The notes beneath the pieces are model-generated. The model was not told the DNA's origin. It worked only from the letters and a program-made list of their open reading frames with translations, and made no database searches. A DNA stretch of 41,540 nt from Acidobacteriota bacterium (lineage in GTDB: Bacteria > Acidobacteriota > Terriglobia > Terriglobales > Acidobacteriaceae): NCBI GenBank assembly GCA_021806005.1, contig JAJZDM010000020.1, positions 1-41,540 of the forward strand. Direction: 5' to 3'. Below, one piece after another: positions 1 through 8,925 of the stretch. Each line of letters begins with the position of its first letter. Within the stretch, counting starts at the first letter, position 1. Both the position numbers and the translations under genes were made by a program.

Positions 1-2787
1 CTTGTTCACCGCGTAGTTGTTCTCCACAGACTCCGCTGTCGAGCACCCGAATCCATTGGCCAGCGTCATATTCGCCGTCGTTGTCGTCGTGGTGGTTACG
101 CAGCCGGTCGCGGTCGGCGTTGGATTCCCGACGCTCGCCACCGGAACATCGTTGGTCTGGGTAGCGGCAAACGGCGGCTGCGAAGACAACGACTTGGCGA
201 TGGTGGCAAACTGCCCGGTGTTGTAGTTGATCCCATATCCGCCGCGCACTACCCAGCTTTGCAGCAGCCTGCCCACCAGCTTCCCGATCGCCGAGTTCCC
301 GTTGGCCAGGTTGGAGGCGCCCTTGGGCCTCCACGCAAAACCCAGACGCGGAGCATACATCATGTAGTCCGGGTTGATAAGTCCTGCCGGATACGTGCCC
401 TCATAGCTCCCCGTGCCGCCCGGCTGCACCGGATCTACCGCGGTAAATGCCGCATTGTGATCCAGATTCACCAGCCGGTTGTTCTTCTCCGTATAAGGCG
501 CAAAGTACTCGTAGCGCACCCCATAGTTCAACGTCCAGTTGGGCGCCACGCGAAAGTCGTCGGTGGCAAACCAGTCCAGCACATTCTCACGCAGGTAGAT
601 CTTGTACAGCGCCGCCTCCAGCGCTGTGCTCTGCGGAAGTCCCAGCAGAAAATCGGCAAATCCGGAGCCGGTCGTCGCCGCGCTCCCCTTCGCCTGGTCC
701 GCCGGGCTCTCCGTCGCGTACCCTGAAAACGTGAACTGCCCCAGCGGATCACTGCCGCCAAGCGAGTTCGCCTGCACCTTGCGCACATCGAAGCCCATGC
801 GCAGGTTGTGCTTCTGATGACGGTAGGCCGCAAAGTAGGAAAAGCTCAGGGTCTGGTTGGTCAGCAGGCTCGGCGTGGTGTTGGAGAGCGTCGCAAAGTT
901 TGAGATGCTCAGCGCCGGCAGCCCATAATAAAACTTCGTCGCCGTCAGCCCGCCTCCCGTATTCGGAACCGTCAACCCTACCGTCGCGGACGGATCATTG
1001 GAGGTGTTCGTAAAGTAGTTCTGCGTCTGCGTGTTCAACCGGTTCCAGGTCACGGTGGCGTGGTTGGTAAACCGCCCGTATCCCAGCGTGTATCCGGCGC
1101 TCAGCAGGTTGCCGTCGGTAGCCATGGTTCCACCCAGGGGCAGAAAGATGTTGCGCTCGTCGCTGGCCGAGTGCGAGTAATGATAGGCGATGTTGATGTT
1201 CTGCCGCAGCGATGCCGGCAGGTTCGAGTCCCTGCGCCCAAAGAATGCAAAGGGAGAGCCTCCACTGCCCCCCACCGTGCGCACATAGCGGGTATTGATC
1301 GCAATCTGGTTGTTACCCGCGTTGGAGATCGTCTCGTAGTTATATCCCTCCGCATTGGTGGGAATGTTCGGCGCCGGATAATACTGCAGCAGCGCCAGCG
1401 CCTGCGCAGACATGGGCGTGGTCGCGTAGACCAGGTTGTTGTTCGTCACCGCCAGACCCGTCTTCGGATCATAGATCTCCACCGGCAGCGTCACACCGTT
1501 GACCACCTGCGTCGACTGCGAAAAGTTCCCCTCCCGCTCCAGGGCCGTAGGCACCCGCGACGGCCCGCCCAGAAACGCATTCAGATTCTTCTGTCCTGTC
1601 ACATTCAGAAACAGGAACTGGCGCGTGTCCGGCTTGATCAGGCCCGGAATATACGGCGAACCGGCCAGCGTCACTCCATAGTTGTTGGTGTACGACGAGG
1701 GCTTGGTCTGCGGCTGAAGATCGGGAGACCACTGCGCTGAGTTCAGCGCCGCATTGCTCGTCTGGTAGAAGATGCTCCCATGCGGCTGCGCCGGGTTGAA
1801 GTTTCGGAACCCTCCCCGGCCAAACCCGCCAAAGCCTCCTGGCCCACCGCCAAAACCTCCGGGCCCACCCCTGAACCCTGGTCCACCCATCATCCCACCC
1901 AGCGCCCCCGCAACCGCAGTGGCAGGGCTTCCTCCCGGCGGCAGCATGCCACTGGCCTGGGCCCGCGCAATCGCCTCCTGGATGCGCTGGTGAATCTCCT
2001 CCTCACTCAGGTTCGCCAACCCATTCGTCTGGCCCGCCTCTCCATTCACGGTCACCGAATCCTCTGCCCCATCCCCCATCCCCATCATCGTCGGCAAAGA
2101 CGCACCCGCATTCCCCACGCCCGTGGTCGCATCCAGCCCGCCCTGGCTCATGCTCAGGCTGAGCCCCTGCATCCCCAACCCCTGCACTCCAAAGCCGGAG
2201 CCCTGCCCCGCGCTCTGCTCCGCCCGCTTCGCCGCGGCCTCCGCCCGGCTCTCCAGTTGCAGCCCGAAGTCCGTTGCCGCCGGCACAATCTGGATCCCCT
2301 GCCTGGCCGCCTCTTCCTCCACCCCCGTCAGCACCATCTCCCGCGTTTCCGTGGCGAACCCCATCAGCTCAGCCCGCACCACGTATCGTCCGTTGCGCGG
2401 AATGGCCATCGCATACTTGCCATCAATGTCGGTCGTCGTGGTGTACCTCCGCCCGGTAAGCGTATTGGTCGCCGTAATCGCCACACCGGGTAGAGGAACG
2501 CCTCCTCCTTTGCCCAGCGTCCCCGCGATCACCCGGCCCTGGATGGTCCCACCCTGATTCGTTCCCTGAGGCAAAGAGCCCCCGGCTGCCGGCAGGGCAC
2601 TGCCCGGGTGAGCCGCGCCTCCTTGTCCCAGCCCCTGCACCGCAACCTGTGGCGCGGCCGAACCCAGGGCTACCGAACCCTGAGCGAGCAGCGTGCTGCC
2701 GCACAGCGCCAGACCCACAAGGCTCATCGCGATCCCTGTCCCTGCGCTCCCCGTCCCTGCGAACATGGACATCCTGATCTTCCGCAC
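1..2787 (-). CDS. TonB-dependent receptor with carboxypeptidase-regulatory domain (Oar-like), C-terminus cut by window edge
   Basis: The minus frame is open from about 2787 to base 1 with no stop, so the gene continues beyond the window. A GTG at 2787 behind a purine-rich GGAGGGAGAGG gives a signal peptide starting MRKIRMSMF with a hydrophobic core ending near LLAQG; the ATG codons at 2772 and 2766 are alternatives. Next comes a carboxypeptidase-regulatory (CarboxypepD_reg) beta-sandwich with GRVIAGTL, PLPGVAITATN and DGKYAMAIPRNGRY, then an Ala/Glu-rich stretch, a Gly-Pro-Phe-rich stretch (about 1800-1915), and a barrel region with family motifs such as FLFLNVTG, VPTALEREGNFS, PVEIYDPKTG, LNYGVRYEYFAPY and WVVRGGYGINYN. 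Such proteins are outer-membrane beta-barrels thought to import large substrates; the substrate cannot be read from sequence. No canonical plug domain is evident. It probably shares a transcript with the DUF5666-like gene upstream. Confidence 0.88.
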   Translation of the reverse strand, partial: MRKIRMSMFAGTGSAGTGIAMSLVGLALCGSTLLAQGSVALGSAAPQVAVQGLGQGGAAHPGSALPAAGGSLPQGTNQGGTIQGRVIAGTLGKGGGVPLPGVAITATNTLTGRRYTTTTDIDGKYAMAIPRNGRYVVRAELMGFATETREMVLTGVEEEAARQGIQIVPAATDFGLQLESRAEAAAKRAEQSAGQGSGFGVQGLGMQGLSLSMSQGGLDATTGVGNAGASLPTMMGMGDGAEDSVTVNGEAGQTNGLANLSEEEIHQRIQEAIARAQASGMLPPGGSPATAVAGALGGMMGGPGFRGGPGGFGGGPGGFGGFGRGGFRNFNPAQPHGSIFYQTSNAALNSAQWSPDLQPQTKPSSYTNNYGVTLAGSPYIPGLIKPDTRQFLFLNVTGQKNLNAFLGGPSRVPTALEREGNFSQSTQVVNGVTLPVEIYDPKTGLAVTNNNLVYATTPMSAQALALLQYYPAPNIPTNAEGYNYETISNAGNNQIAINTRYVRTVGGSGGSPFAFFGRRDSNLPASLRQNINIAYHYSHSASDERNIFLPLGGTMATDGNLLSAGYTLGYGRFTNHATVTWNRLNTQTQNYFTNTSNDPSATVGLTVPNTGGGLTATKFYYGLPALSISNFATLSNTTPSLLTNQTLSFSYFAAYRHQKHNLRMGFDVRKVQANSLGGSDPLGQFTFSGYATESPADQAKGSAATTGSGFADFLLGLPQSTALEAALYKIYLRENVLDWFATDDFRVAPNWTLNYGVRYEYFAPYTEKNNRLVNLDHNAAFTAVDPVQPGGTGSYEGTYPAGLINPDYMMYAPRLGFAWRPKGASNLANGNSAIGKLVGRLLQSWVVRGGYGINYNTGQFATIAKSLSSQPPFAATQTNDVPVASVGNPTPTATGCVTTTTTTTANMTLANGFGCSTAESVENNYAVNK

Positions 2788-2950
2788 GTCCACCTACACC
2801 TCTCCCTCCGCTCCAGGACTCATCAGATCCAGGCGCAGTTCTCCTCAAGGAGCATCTCTTCAATGTCTGAAATCTCTGAGGCTTGAACCTCTCTCCGCCT
2901 CTCTGTTCCCGGGCCTCTCCAGGCAGATCTGCGCAACCGCCATCGGACTG

Positions 2951-3718
2951 CTATTGCGGACCCGGACCACCACTTCCACTCATGGCCGCGCCCCCTCCTC
3001 TGCGCTGCCCCCGCTCCATCACCACCAACTCCGTTGGCACAAAGACTCCATTCTTCACTGAGCCGGTTCCCCGCACCATCTCGCCCACCTTGATATCGGC
3101 CAGCGTGATGCTCTCTCCTCCCGCATCGGGAGCCGCGGTACCCGCTCCACCCGCACCCGGCGCGCCGCCAGACATGCCACCCATCATTCGTCCACCCCTG
3201 CGGAAGGAGGTCGTCTCATCGAATCCAATCGTCTGCGTCACATGGTCGGTCCGCTCCACCGTCATACGGGCGTTATCCATATCAATCGCCGTCACCCGTC
3301 CCATAATGTACGTCTTGCCCAGGTTCTCCTTCATCGCCTGTATCTGGGCTGCATCCACAGCAAACACCATTGCCGCATGAAGGGTGTTGTTCGCAGCATC
3401 CAGCATCCCCGCCGCCATCACCCCATCCCCTACCTTCAGGTCTCCAACCTTCACCATCTGGCCGCGCCCCTTCATCACGCGCGTATTCTCGGTGGTCACC
3501 ACTTGAATCGTGGCTCCCTCATCGGTCTTCACCGTCAGCGTATCGCCGGAGATCGCCGTTACTTCTCCTCTTTCGCGCTGCATCCCGGCAAAGGGCCCGT
3601 GCCCGCCGGACATTGCCTGCCCATCGCCCTGCGCCCGGACGCAAGGCGCCGCTGCCGCCAGGCCTATCGCCGCCATTACCAGTAAGAGAATTCTCGTCAT
3701 CCTCACAGCACAGCGCAT
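2951..3718 (-). CDS. secreted DUF5666-like protein
   Basis: The protein is about 255 aa. The open frame extends upstream to 3814, but ATG 3718 has an AAGGAG Shine-Dalgarno six bases ahead and opens a signal peptide (MRCAVRMTRILLLVMAA, cleavage near VRAQG). The mature part holds two beta-rich repeats of the kind seen in DUF5666: GEVTAISGDTLTVKTDEG with VVTTENTRVMKG and VKVGDLKVGDGV, then GRVTAIDMDNARMTVERTD with IGFDETTSFRRG and LADIKVGEMVRGTG. A Gly/Met/Ala-rich linker and a Gly-rich C-terminus flank the second repeat. No catalytic residues are recognisable and the function of the family is unknown; a periplasmic or surface role is inferred from the signal peptide. The TonB receptor begins 163 bases downstream on the same strand, so joint expression is likely. 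Confidence 0.75.
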   Translation of the reverse strand: MRCAVRMTRILLLVMAAIGLAAAAPCVRAQGDGQAMSGGHGPFAGMQRERGEVTAISGDTLTVKTDEGATIQVVTTENTRVMKGRGQMVKVGDLKVGDGVMAAGMLDAANNTLHAAMVFAVDAAQIQAMKENLGKTYIMGRVTAIDMDNARMTVERTDHVTQTIGFDETTSFRRGGRMMGGMSGGAPGAGGAGTAAPDAGGESITLADIKVGEMVRGTGSVKNGVFVPTELVVMERGQRRGGGAAMSGSGGPGPQ

Positions 3719-4167
3719 CACCAACTCCTTCACCCACCAACTGCTGTTTCTATTCTTCAAAGACGGTATCGCCGTGCAGAAGACGCATACTGCGCCAAAA
3801 ATTCTTATTTTCACCCGTTCGGCTCCGGTAGACTACGCTCCATACGAACCACCCTCTGCGCGTGCCCGTAGCCTCTGCTGTTCGTCCGCTTCTGCTCTCT
3901 CTGTCCCAATCGGGGTGAGATCCTGCCTCTTCACCTTTTTGTCCCGTGCGTCGCAAACCGCAACACCTGCTTTTGTCGTATCGTTGTACACGTTGGCCAC
4001 CTCTCTCCGCCGCGCTCCTGGGTCTCTGCCAGTGCAACAATCCAACGTTTGCCGAGCATCTCAACCTCTTGCGGAGCGCTCCGGCCCGCGCCGGATTGAG
4101 AGTGCGATCAGCCATCGAAGACCTGCCATCGAATCAGAACCGGAGCCAACCCTTGCGGACTCAGCCC
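3719..4167. other. divergent intergenic region, no gene assigned
   Basis: This 449-base stretch separates the minus-strand DUF5666/TonB-receptor pair from egtB on the plus strand, so it must contain both promoters. Short open frames exist on both strands, including an in-frame upstream extension of egtB, but they lack ribosome-binding sites and use codons rare in the neighbouring genes. An AT-richer patch lies near 3795-3815. I could not pick a convincing -35/-10 pair. Confidence 0.5.
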
Positions 4168-5577
4168 ATGCATCCCACCGCCCAGAACTCCCGCATCGCT
4201 ACGCTGCTCGACCACTTCCGCTCCGTACGCGAGGCTACCCTTCGCTTCACCGCCCCGCTCTCCCCGGAAGACATGATGGTGCAGTCCTGCCCTGAGGCCT
4301 CGCCCATCAAGTGGCACCTGGCCCACACCACCTGGTTCTTCGAAACGTTCATCCTCTGCGAGTTCGTCGCCGGCTACCAGCCCTTCGATCCGCAGTTCCT
4401 CTGGCTCTTCAACTCCTACTACCGCTCGCTGGGCGAGATGCCGGAGAAGAAGCTGCGCGCCTCCTTCTCCCGGCCATCCCTCGACCAGATCCTCGCCTAC
4501 CGCCGTCACGTCGATGCCGCCATCGAGTGCCTGCTCTACTGCGTCCCGGAGGACGAATCGCAGCGCCGCATCGTCCTCGGCATCGAGCACGAGCAGCAGC
4601 ACCTGGAGCTGGCCGCCACAGACATCAAGCACGCCCTCTTCACCAATCCCCTCCATCCCGCCTATGCTGCGGCGCGCTCAGGCTCCGCAACCCCCGCCGC
4701 TGACATCGCCGACAGCGCCCTCAGCGATGCCATTGCCCCTCCGCTCCTCTGGCTCAGCTTCACCCCGGGATCACCCCTCCGCCCCGGGATCGTCGAAATT
4801 GGCGCCAATCTTGACCCCAACGAACCTCAGACTTTCGTCTTCGACAACGAGACCCCGCGGCACTGTGTCTATCTGGCTCCCTTCCAGCTCGCCTCCCGCG
4901 AGGTCACCTGTGCCGAGTATCTCGCCTTCATCGAAGACGACGGTTACGCTCGCCCCGAACTCTGGCTCTCGGAGGGCTGGGACGCCGTTCGCGCCAACTC
5001 CTGGCAGGCTCCGCTCTACTGGATGCGCGACCCCTCCACTCCCTCTGGATGGAGTATCTTCACCCTGGCTGGCTTCCTCCCCTTGGGACAGATCTCTGAG
5101 ACTCCCGTCTGTCACCTCAGCTACTTCGAGGCCGACGCCTTCGCCCGCTGGTCCGGCTATCGTCTCCCCACCGAATTCGAGTGGGAGTACGTCGCCTCTA
5201 CGGCACAGAACAACCTCCACCGCCCAGGCAACGCCTTGCCGCATAATGAGCCCAGCCCGCACCGGAACACCCGCAACTTCATCGAATCCGGGCATCTCCA
5301 TCCTCAGCCCGCCTCCGCCAACCTCACCGATCCCCAGCAACTCTTCGGTGACGTCTGGGAGTGGACGCAATCTCCTTACACCGGCTACCCCGGCTACAAA
5401 CCTCTTCCTGGCGCCCTCGGCGAGTACAACGGCAAGTTCATGAGCTCGCAGATGGTCCTCCGGGGCGGCTCCTGCGTCACCCCAGAGACACACATCCGCG
5501 CCACCTACCGCAACTTCTTCTCTCCCTCCACCCGATGGCAGTTCAGCGGCCTGCGCCTGGCCCGCGACGCCTCCTGA
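4168..5577 (+). CDS. egtB: ergothioneine biosynthesis sulfoxide synthase EgtB
   Basis: EgtB is a non-heme iron enzyme that uses oxygen to join trimethylhistidine (hercynine) to a thiol donor (gamma-glutamylcysteine or cysteine), forming the sulfoxide precursor of ergothioneine. The 469-aa product has an N-terminal DinB-like helical domain with the iron ligands expected for the family: His50 in KWHLAHTTWFFE, and His141 and His145 in GIEHEQQHLEL. A C-terminal FGE-sulfatase (C-type-lectin-like) domain follows, with YLAPFQLASREVTCAEYLAFIED, YRLPTEFEWEYVA, FGDVWEWTQSPY and VLRGGSCVTP. The frame is open back to 3946, but ATG 4168 gives the normal N-terminus; its ribosome site is weak, so the start is uncertain. 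egtD follows on the same strand after 252 bases. No egtC is present, so the thiol donor cannot be inferred. Confidence 0.93.
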   Translation: MHPTAQNSRIATLLDHFRSVREATLRFTAPLSPEDMMVQSCPEASPIKWHLAHTTWFFETFILCEFVAGYQPFDPQFLWLFNSYYRSLGEMPEKKLRASFSRPSLDQILAYRRHVDAAIECLLYCVPEDESQRRIVLGIEHEQQHLELAATDIKHALFTNPLHPAYAAARSGSATPAADIADSALSDAIAPPLLWLSFTPGSPLRPGIVEIGANLDPNEPQTFVFDNETPRHCVYLAPFQLASREVTCAEYLAFIEDDGYARPELWLSEGWDAVRANSWQAPLYWMRDPSTPSGWSIFTLAGFLPLGQISETPVCHLSYFEADAFARWSGYRLPTEFEWEYVASTAQNNLHRPGNALPHNEPSPHRNTRNFIESGHLHPQPASANLTDPQQLFGDVWEWTQSPYTGYPGYKPLPGALGEYNGKFMSSQMVLRGGSCVTPETHIRATYRNFFSPSTRWQFSGLRLARDAS

Positions 5578-5829
5578 GCCAGAACCAGGGATCCCCACCC
5601 CAACAACAGCCCGCAGAACAGCCTTCGTCTTCGAGAACAATCCTTCCCCGACCACAGCCGGGTTCAGCGATTCCGGCTCGACCGGTCCTTCCCTCACACT
5701 TCCTGTTGTTATCCTGTCCCAGCAGGCGGCAGCCTCCGCTGCCGGCCGTCGCGGTCGTTCCGCTCAGAGTCTCCCACCCCGCCAGCCGGCGGCAGACCCT
5801 GCCTCACTCTCCCACGCTGCGAGGCCCCT

Positions 5830-6966
5830 TTGACCACTTCGACTTCGCTCTCTCTCAGCGAATCCGCCCCGGAAGATCTCCAAGACGCCTCGCCTGGTGC
5901 CGTCCCGGAGACTACACCAGGCACCGTGCAGGACCATGCCCTCCGCGGTCTCGCCGCCACGCCCCGCACCCTCCCTCCCTGGCTCTTCTATGACCAGCGC
6001 GGCTCAGAGCTCTTCGAGCAGATCACCGAACTCCCGGAGTATTACCTCACTCGCACGGAACGCTCCCTCCTGGCCACCCACACCGGCGACATTCTGCACG
6101 AGTTTCTCTTCCCAGGAGCACCCGGAGACGTCCATCTCCCCGCACCCGATCCCTTCACCATCGCCGAACTCGGCGCCGGCTCCTCGGCCAAGACAGGCAT
6201 CCTGCTCCAGGCCGCCATCAACCTGCAACCCCGGCTGCTCTATCAACCCATCGACGTCAGCCCCACGGCCCTGGCCAGCGCCGCCGTGGCTCTCACCGCC
6301 TCCATCCCCGGCCTCACCGTGCATCCCCAGACCGCCAACTACGTCAGCGGAACCTACACGCTGCAGACCCTCCTGCCCTCGCCTGCCCCCAAACCCTGTT
6401 CCCCCGGCGGCGATCCACTCCACACGCCCCGCCGGCTGCGCACGCTGGTCCTCTGGATCGGCTCCAGCATCGGCAACTTCCCTCCCTGCGAGGCGGAGAG
6501 GATCCTCACCCGCCTTCGCTCCCGCCTTCAACCGCAGGACGCTCTTCTGCTCGGCGCCGACCTGGCCCCCAGCCGCCGCAAGCCGGTCTCCACCATCCTC
6601 TCCGCCTACAACGACGCCGCCGGCGTCACCGCATCCTTCAACCGCAACATCCTCACTCGTCTCAACCGGGAACTGGACGCCGATTTCGTTCCGGAGAGCT
6701 TCGCCCACCGCGCCCGCTGGAACGCTGTCGAGAGCCGCATCGAGATGCATCTGGAGAGCAGCGTTCACCAGACCGTTCATATCCCCGTCCAGGGCCAGGT
6801 CCACCGCATCTCCTTCGCCGCCGGTGAGACCATCCACACCGAGAACAGCTACAAGTTCCGCGACGGCGGCCTGGACCATCTGCTCACCCGCGCCGGCTTC
6901 TCACCGGCGCGCAGCTTCCACGACCTCGACCGCACCTTCAGCCTCACCCTGGCCCACGTCCGGTAG
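5830..6966 (+). CDS. egtD: L-histidine N(alpha)-methyltransferase EgtD
   Basis: EgtD trimethylates the alpha-amino group of histidine with S-adenosylmethionine to make hercynine, the substrate of EgtB. The 378-aa protein shows family motifs in order: LPPWLFYDQRGSELFEQITELPEYY, the SAM-binding ELGAGSSAKTGILL, the following IDVSPTAL strand, and LWIGSSIGNF. The C-terminal half has ENSYKF and the RSFHDLDRTFSLTLA strand. The start appears to be TTG at 5830, with GAGG five bases upstream; the first roughly 35 residues are Ser/Pro/Glu-rich and not conserved. The 252 bases between egtB and egtD hold no gene I can support, so a separate promoter for egtD is possible. It converges with moaC, whose stop lies 26 bases away. 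Confidence 0.92.
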   Translation: MTTSTSLSLSESAPEDLQDASPGAVPETTPGTVQDHALRGLAATPRTLPPWLFYDQRGSELFEQITELPEYYLTRTERSLLATHTGDILHEFLFPGAPGDVHLPAPDPFTIAELGAGSSAKTGILLQAAINLQPRLLYQPIDVSPTALASAAVALTASIPGLTVHPQTANYVSGTYTLQTLLPSPAPKPCSPGGDPLHTPRRLRTLVLWIGSSIGNFPPCEAERILTRLRSRLQPQDALLLGADLAPSRRKPVSTILSAYNDAAGVTASFNRNILTRLNRELDADFVPESFAHRARWNAVESRIEMHLESSVHQTVHIPVQGQVHRISFAAGETIHTENSYKFRDGGLDHLLTRAGFSPARSFHDLDRTFSLTLAHVR

Positions 6967-7014
6967 GTGCCGCAAGCAGGCCCCTGCAGCGTCAAGACCG
7001 ACGGTAGGTGCCGC
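6961..7014. repeat. 13-bp direct repeat pair at the egtD/moaC convergent ends
   Basis: CGGTAGGTGCCGC occurs at 6961-6973, overlapping the egtD stop codon, and again at 7002-7014 inside the last moaC codons. A small GC palindrome (GCAGG-CC-CCTGC) sits between the copies. No run of T follows, so a standard intrinsic terminator is not supported. Confidence 0.7.
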
Positions 7015-7459
7015 TCTTACCACCTGTCTTGGAGATCAGCGCCACCTCTCGAATCCGGATGCCCTTGTCCAGCGCCTTGGTCATGTCATAGACGGTCAGC
7101 GCCGCCACTGCGGCCGCCGTCATCGCTTCCATCTCCACCCCGGTACCGGCGACCGTAGCCGCGGTCGCCCGAATCTCCACCCCTCCGGCAACCACGCTGG
7201 CCTCCACGTCCACAAAGCTCAGCGCCAGAGGATGGCACATCGGAATCAGCTCACTGGTCCGCTTCGCTGCCTGGATCCCGGCAAAGCGAGCCACCTGCAA
7301 CGGATCTCCCTTGGGATTCTGCGGCAGCGCGGCCAGCACCGCCGCATTCAGCTCCACAAACGCCCCAGCCACGGCCTCCCGGCGTGTCGGGACCTTCGAG
7401 CCCACATCCACCATGCGCGCCTGCCCGTCCTCATCAAAGTGCGACAATCTCTCCCTCAT
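6992..7459 (-). CDS. moaC: cyclic pyranopterin monophosphate synthase MoaC
   Basis: MoaC, acting after the radical-SAM enzyme MoaA, converts 3',8-cyclo-7,8-dihydro-GTP to cyclic pyranopterin monophosphate, an early step of molybdenum-cofactor synthesis. The protein, about 155 aa and normal for the family, carries the diagnostic segments MVDVGSK, AAKRTSELIPMCHPL, GTGVEMEAMTA, VYDMTKALDKG and KTGGKSGTY. ATG 7459 has AGGA eight bases upstream and is preferred; ATG 7468, one base after the moeA stop, is an alternative. The near-contiguous arrangement with moeA indicates one transcript. MoaA and the molybdopterin-synthase subunits are not in the window. Confidence 0.95.
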   Translation of the reverse strand: MRERLSHFDEDGQARMVDVGSKVPTRREAVAGAFVELNAAVLAALPQNPKGDPLQVARFAGIQAAKRTSELIPMCHPLALSFVDVEASVVAGGVEIRATAATVAGTGVEMEAMTAAAVAALTVYDMTKALDKGIRIREVALISKTGGKSGTYRRS

Positions 7460-7469
7460 AGCGGCCATC

Positions 7470-8732
7470 CTAACGTAGCAGCACGCGCACCGTCTCGCCC
7501 ACAGCGAACGCCTCTACCCCGGCGGGCAGCACCACGTACCCGTCGGCGCGCGCGTTGGCCACCACGTCCCCCGAACCCTGCCAGCCCACCACCCTCGCCG
7601 TAACACCCTCCCAGGTCCCCTCCACCCGGACCGGAAGAAAGCGCGTCAGCCGCGAGCCGCCCGGGACCGCAACCGCCAGCCGGGCCTCCACAAACCGCGG
7701 CCCCACCGCCGTTCGCCCACCCAGGGCGTGCACCATGGCAGACGCAAACAGGCGGAAGCAGATCTGTGCGGACACCGGATTCCCCGGCAACCCAAAGAAG
7801 TACGTCCACCCCCCCGGGTTCAATCCGTTGCTCTTCGGCAGACGTCCAAACACGACGGGCTTTCCCGGCTGAATCAGAGCGCCGGTAAAGAAGAACTCCG
7901 CTCCAAACTCTCCCAGCACCTGCTCCACCAGGTCATACTTCCCCATCGAAACCCCACCAGTGAACAGCAGCAGATCGGCCTCCCTGCCCTCCACAACCCT
8001 CGCCTCCAGCTCTTCCACGCAGTCTCGCGCTATCGCCAGCGGTTCGGCCACCCCTCCGGAGGCATCCACCAGCGCCGCCAGCGCATAGCTGTTGGAGTTG
8101 CGGATCTGCGCGTCCTCCATGGGTTCATTCAACTCCACCAGTTCGTCGCCCGTGGTGGCGATAGCCACCCTCGGCCGGGCAAAGACCTCGAGCTGCGATC
8201 TTCCGCAACTGGCCGCCACCCCAATCTCGGCCGCCTCCAGCAGACAGCCCTCCGGCAGCACCACCGCACCGGCTCTGGTCTCCGCCGCGCGCGGCACCAC
8301 GTTCTCCCCGACCCGCATCTCCCGGGTCACGCGCAGCCATCCATCCTCCAGGGTTGTATGCTCTACCATCACCACCGCATCGGCCCCATCCGGCACCGCC
8401 GCACCGGTCATGATCTCGATGGCCTCCCCCTCCCCCATGGGAGCACCGCTCCACCTCTCCCCGGCCCGCAGCGACCCCACCACCCGCAGACCTGCTGTTG
8501 CAGCCCCGCCCACGTCCGCTGCCCGCACCGCATAGCCATCCCTGGTCGCGCGGTCAAACGGCGGCTGCTCCCGGTCAGCCGCCACCGCCCGGGCCAGCAC
8601 CCTTCCTGCCGCGTTCCGCAACCCAACCGTCTCCACCTGCTGCGCGTTCCGGGCTGTCTGCGCGTGCCTCTGCACCACAGCCAACGCCTCTTCGAAGCGC
8701 AGGATCCTGTCGCTCGTCGGGAGCCTCTGCAA
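7470..8732 (-). CDS. moeA: molybdopterin molybdenumtransferase MoeA
   Basis: MoeA inserts molybdate into adenylylated molybdopterin, the last step to active Moco. Conserved segments appear in order: RILRFEEALAVV, PPFDRATRDGYAVRAAD, EIMTGAAVPDGADAVVMVE, RVAIATTGDELVE, RNSNSYALAALV, LFTGGVSMGKYDLV, IQPGKPVVFGRLP and FFGLPGNPVSAQI, with the C-terminal beta domain after them. The start is ambiguous. TTG 8732 follows GGAGGAGG and gives a normal 420-aa protein. TTG 8801, behind AAGGA at a six-base spacing, would add 23 unconserved residues and place the inverted repeat at 8759-8788 inside the coding region. I prefer 8732. moaC follows immediately. Confidence 0.93.
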   Translation of the reverse strand: MQRLPTSDRILRFEEALAVVQRHAQTARNAQQVETVGLRNAAGRVLARAVAADREQPPFDRATRDGYAVRAADVGGAATAGLRVVGSLRAGERWSGAPMGEGEAIEIMTGAAVPDGADAVVMVEHTTLEDGWLRVTREMRVGENVVPRAAETRAGAVVLPEGCLLEAAEIGVAASCGRSQLEVFARPRVAIATTGDELVELNEPMEDAQIRNSNSYALAALVDASGGVAEPLAIARDCVEELEARVVEGREADLLLFTGGVSMGKYDLVEQVLGEFGAEFFFTGALIQPGKPVVFGRLPKSNGLNPGGWTYFFGLPGNPVSAQICFRLFASAMVHALGGRTAVGPRFVEARLAVAVPGGSRLTRFLPVRVEGTWEGVTARVVGWQGSGDVVANARADGYVVLPAGVEAFAVGETVRVLLR

Positions 8733-8758
8733 AGCATCCTCCTCCCCAAAGACAGCGG

Positions 8759-8788
8759 TGCCCCGGTCATAAACTGCTGACCGGGGCA
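8759..8788 (-). promoter_or_regulatory. perfect 11-bp inverted repeat in the moeA leader
   Basis: TGCCCCGGTCA (8759-8769) and TGACCGGGGCA (8778-8788) are perfect reverse complements around an 8-base spacer. The structure lies 26 bases upstream of the preferred moeA start and in the same transcript if that start is right. It could be an mRNA hairpin near the ribosome-binding site or a dimeric-protein operator. It is not followed by T residues, so it is not an ordinary terminator. Confidence 0.6.
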
Positions 8789-8925
8789 ACCTCCAAGTCA
8801 AGATCTGTCCTTGGATAAATCCATCTTGCCGAGCGTCGTCTCCCGCAGCACAAGCACCTTGCCTTCCTCAGGGAAGACGCCGATCCATGCTCCAGACTGC
8901 ATAAAACTCCGCCCGGCAGTCTCCT

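Noticed and set aside
3833-4045. 70-codon minus-strand frame in the spacer before egtB, partly reading like a charged protein
   Set aside because: No ribosome-binding site, many codons that neighbouring genes avoid (AGA, AGG, CTA, ACA), and an N-terminal part made of Cys/Arg/Gly that looks non-coding.
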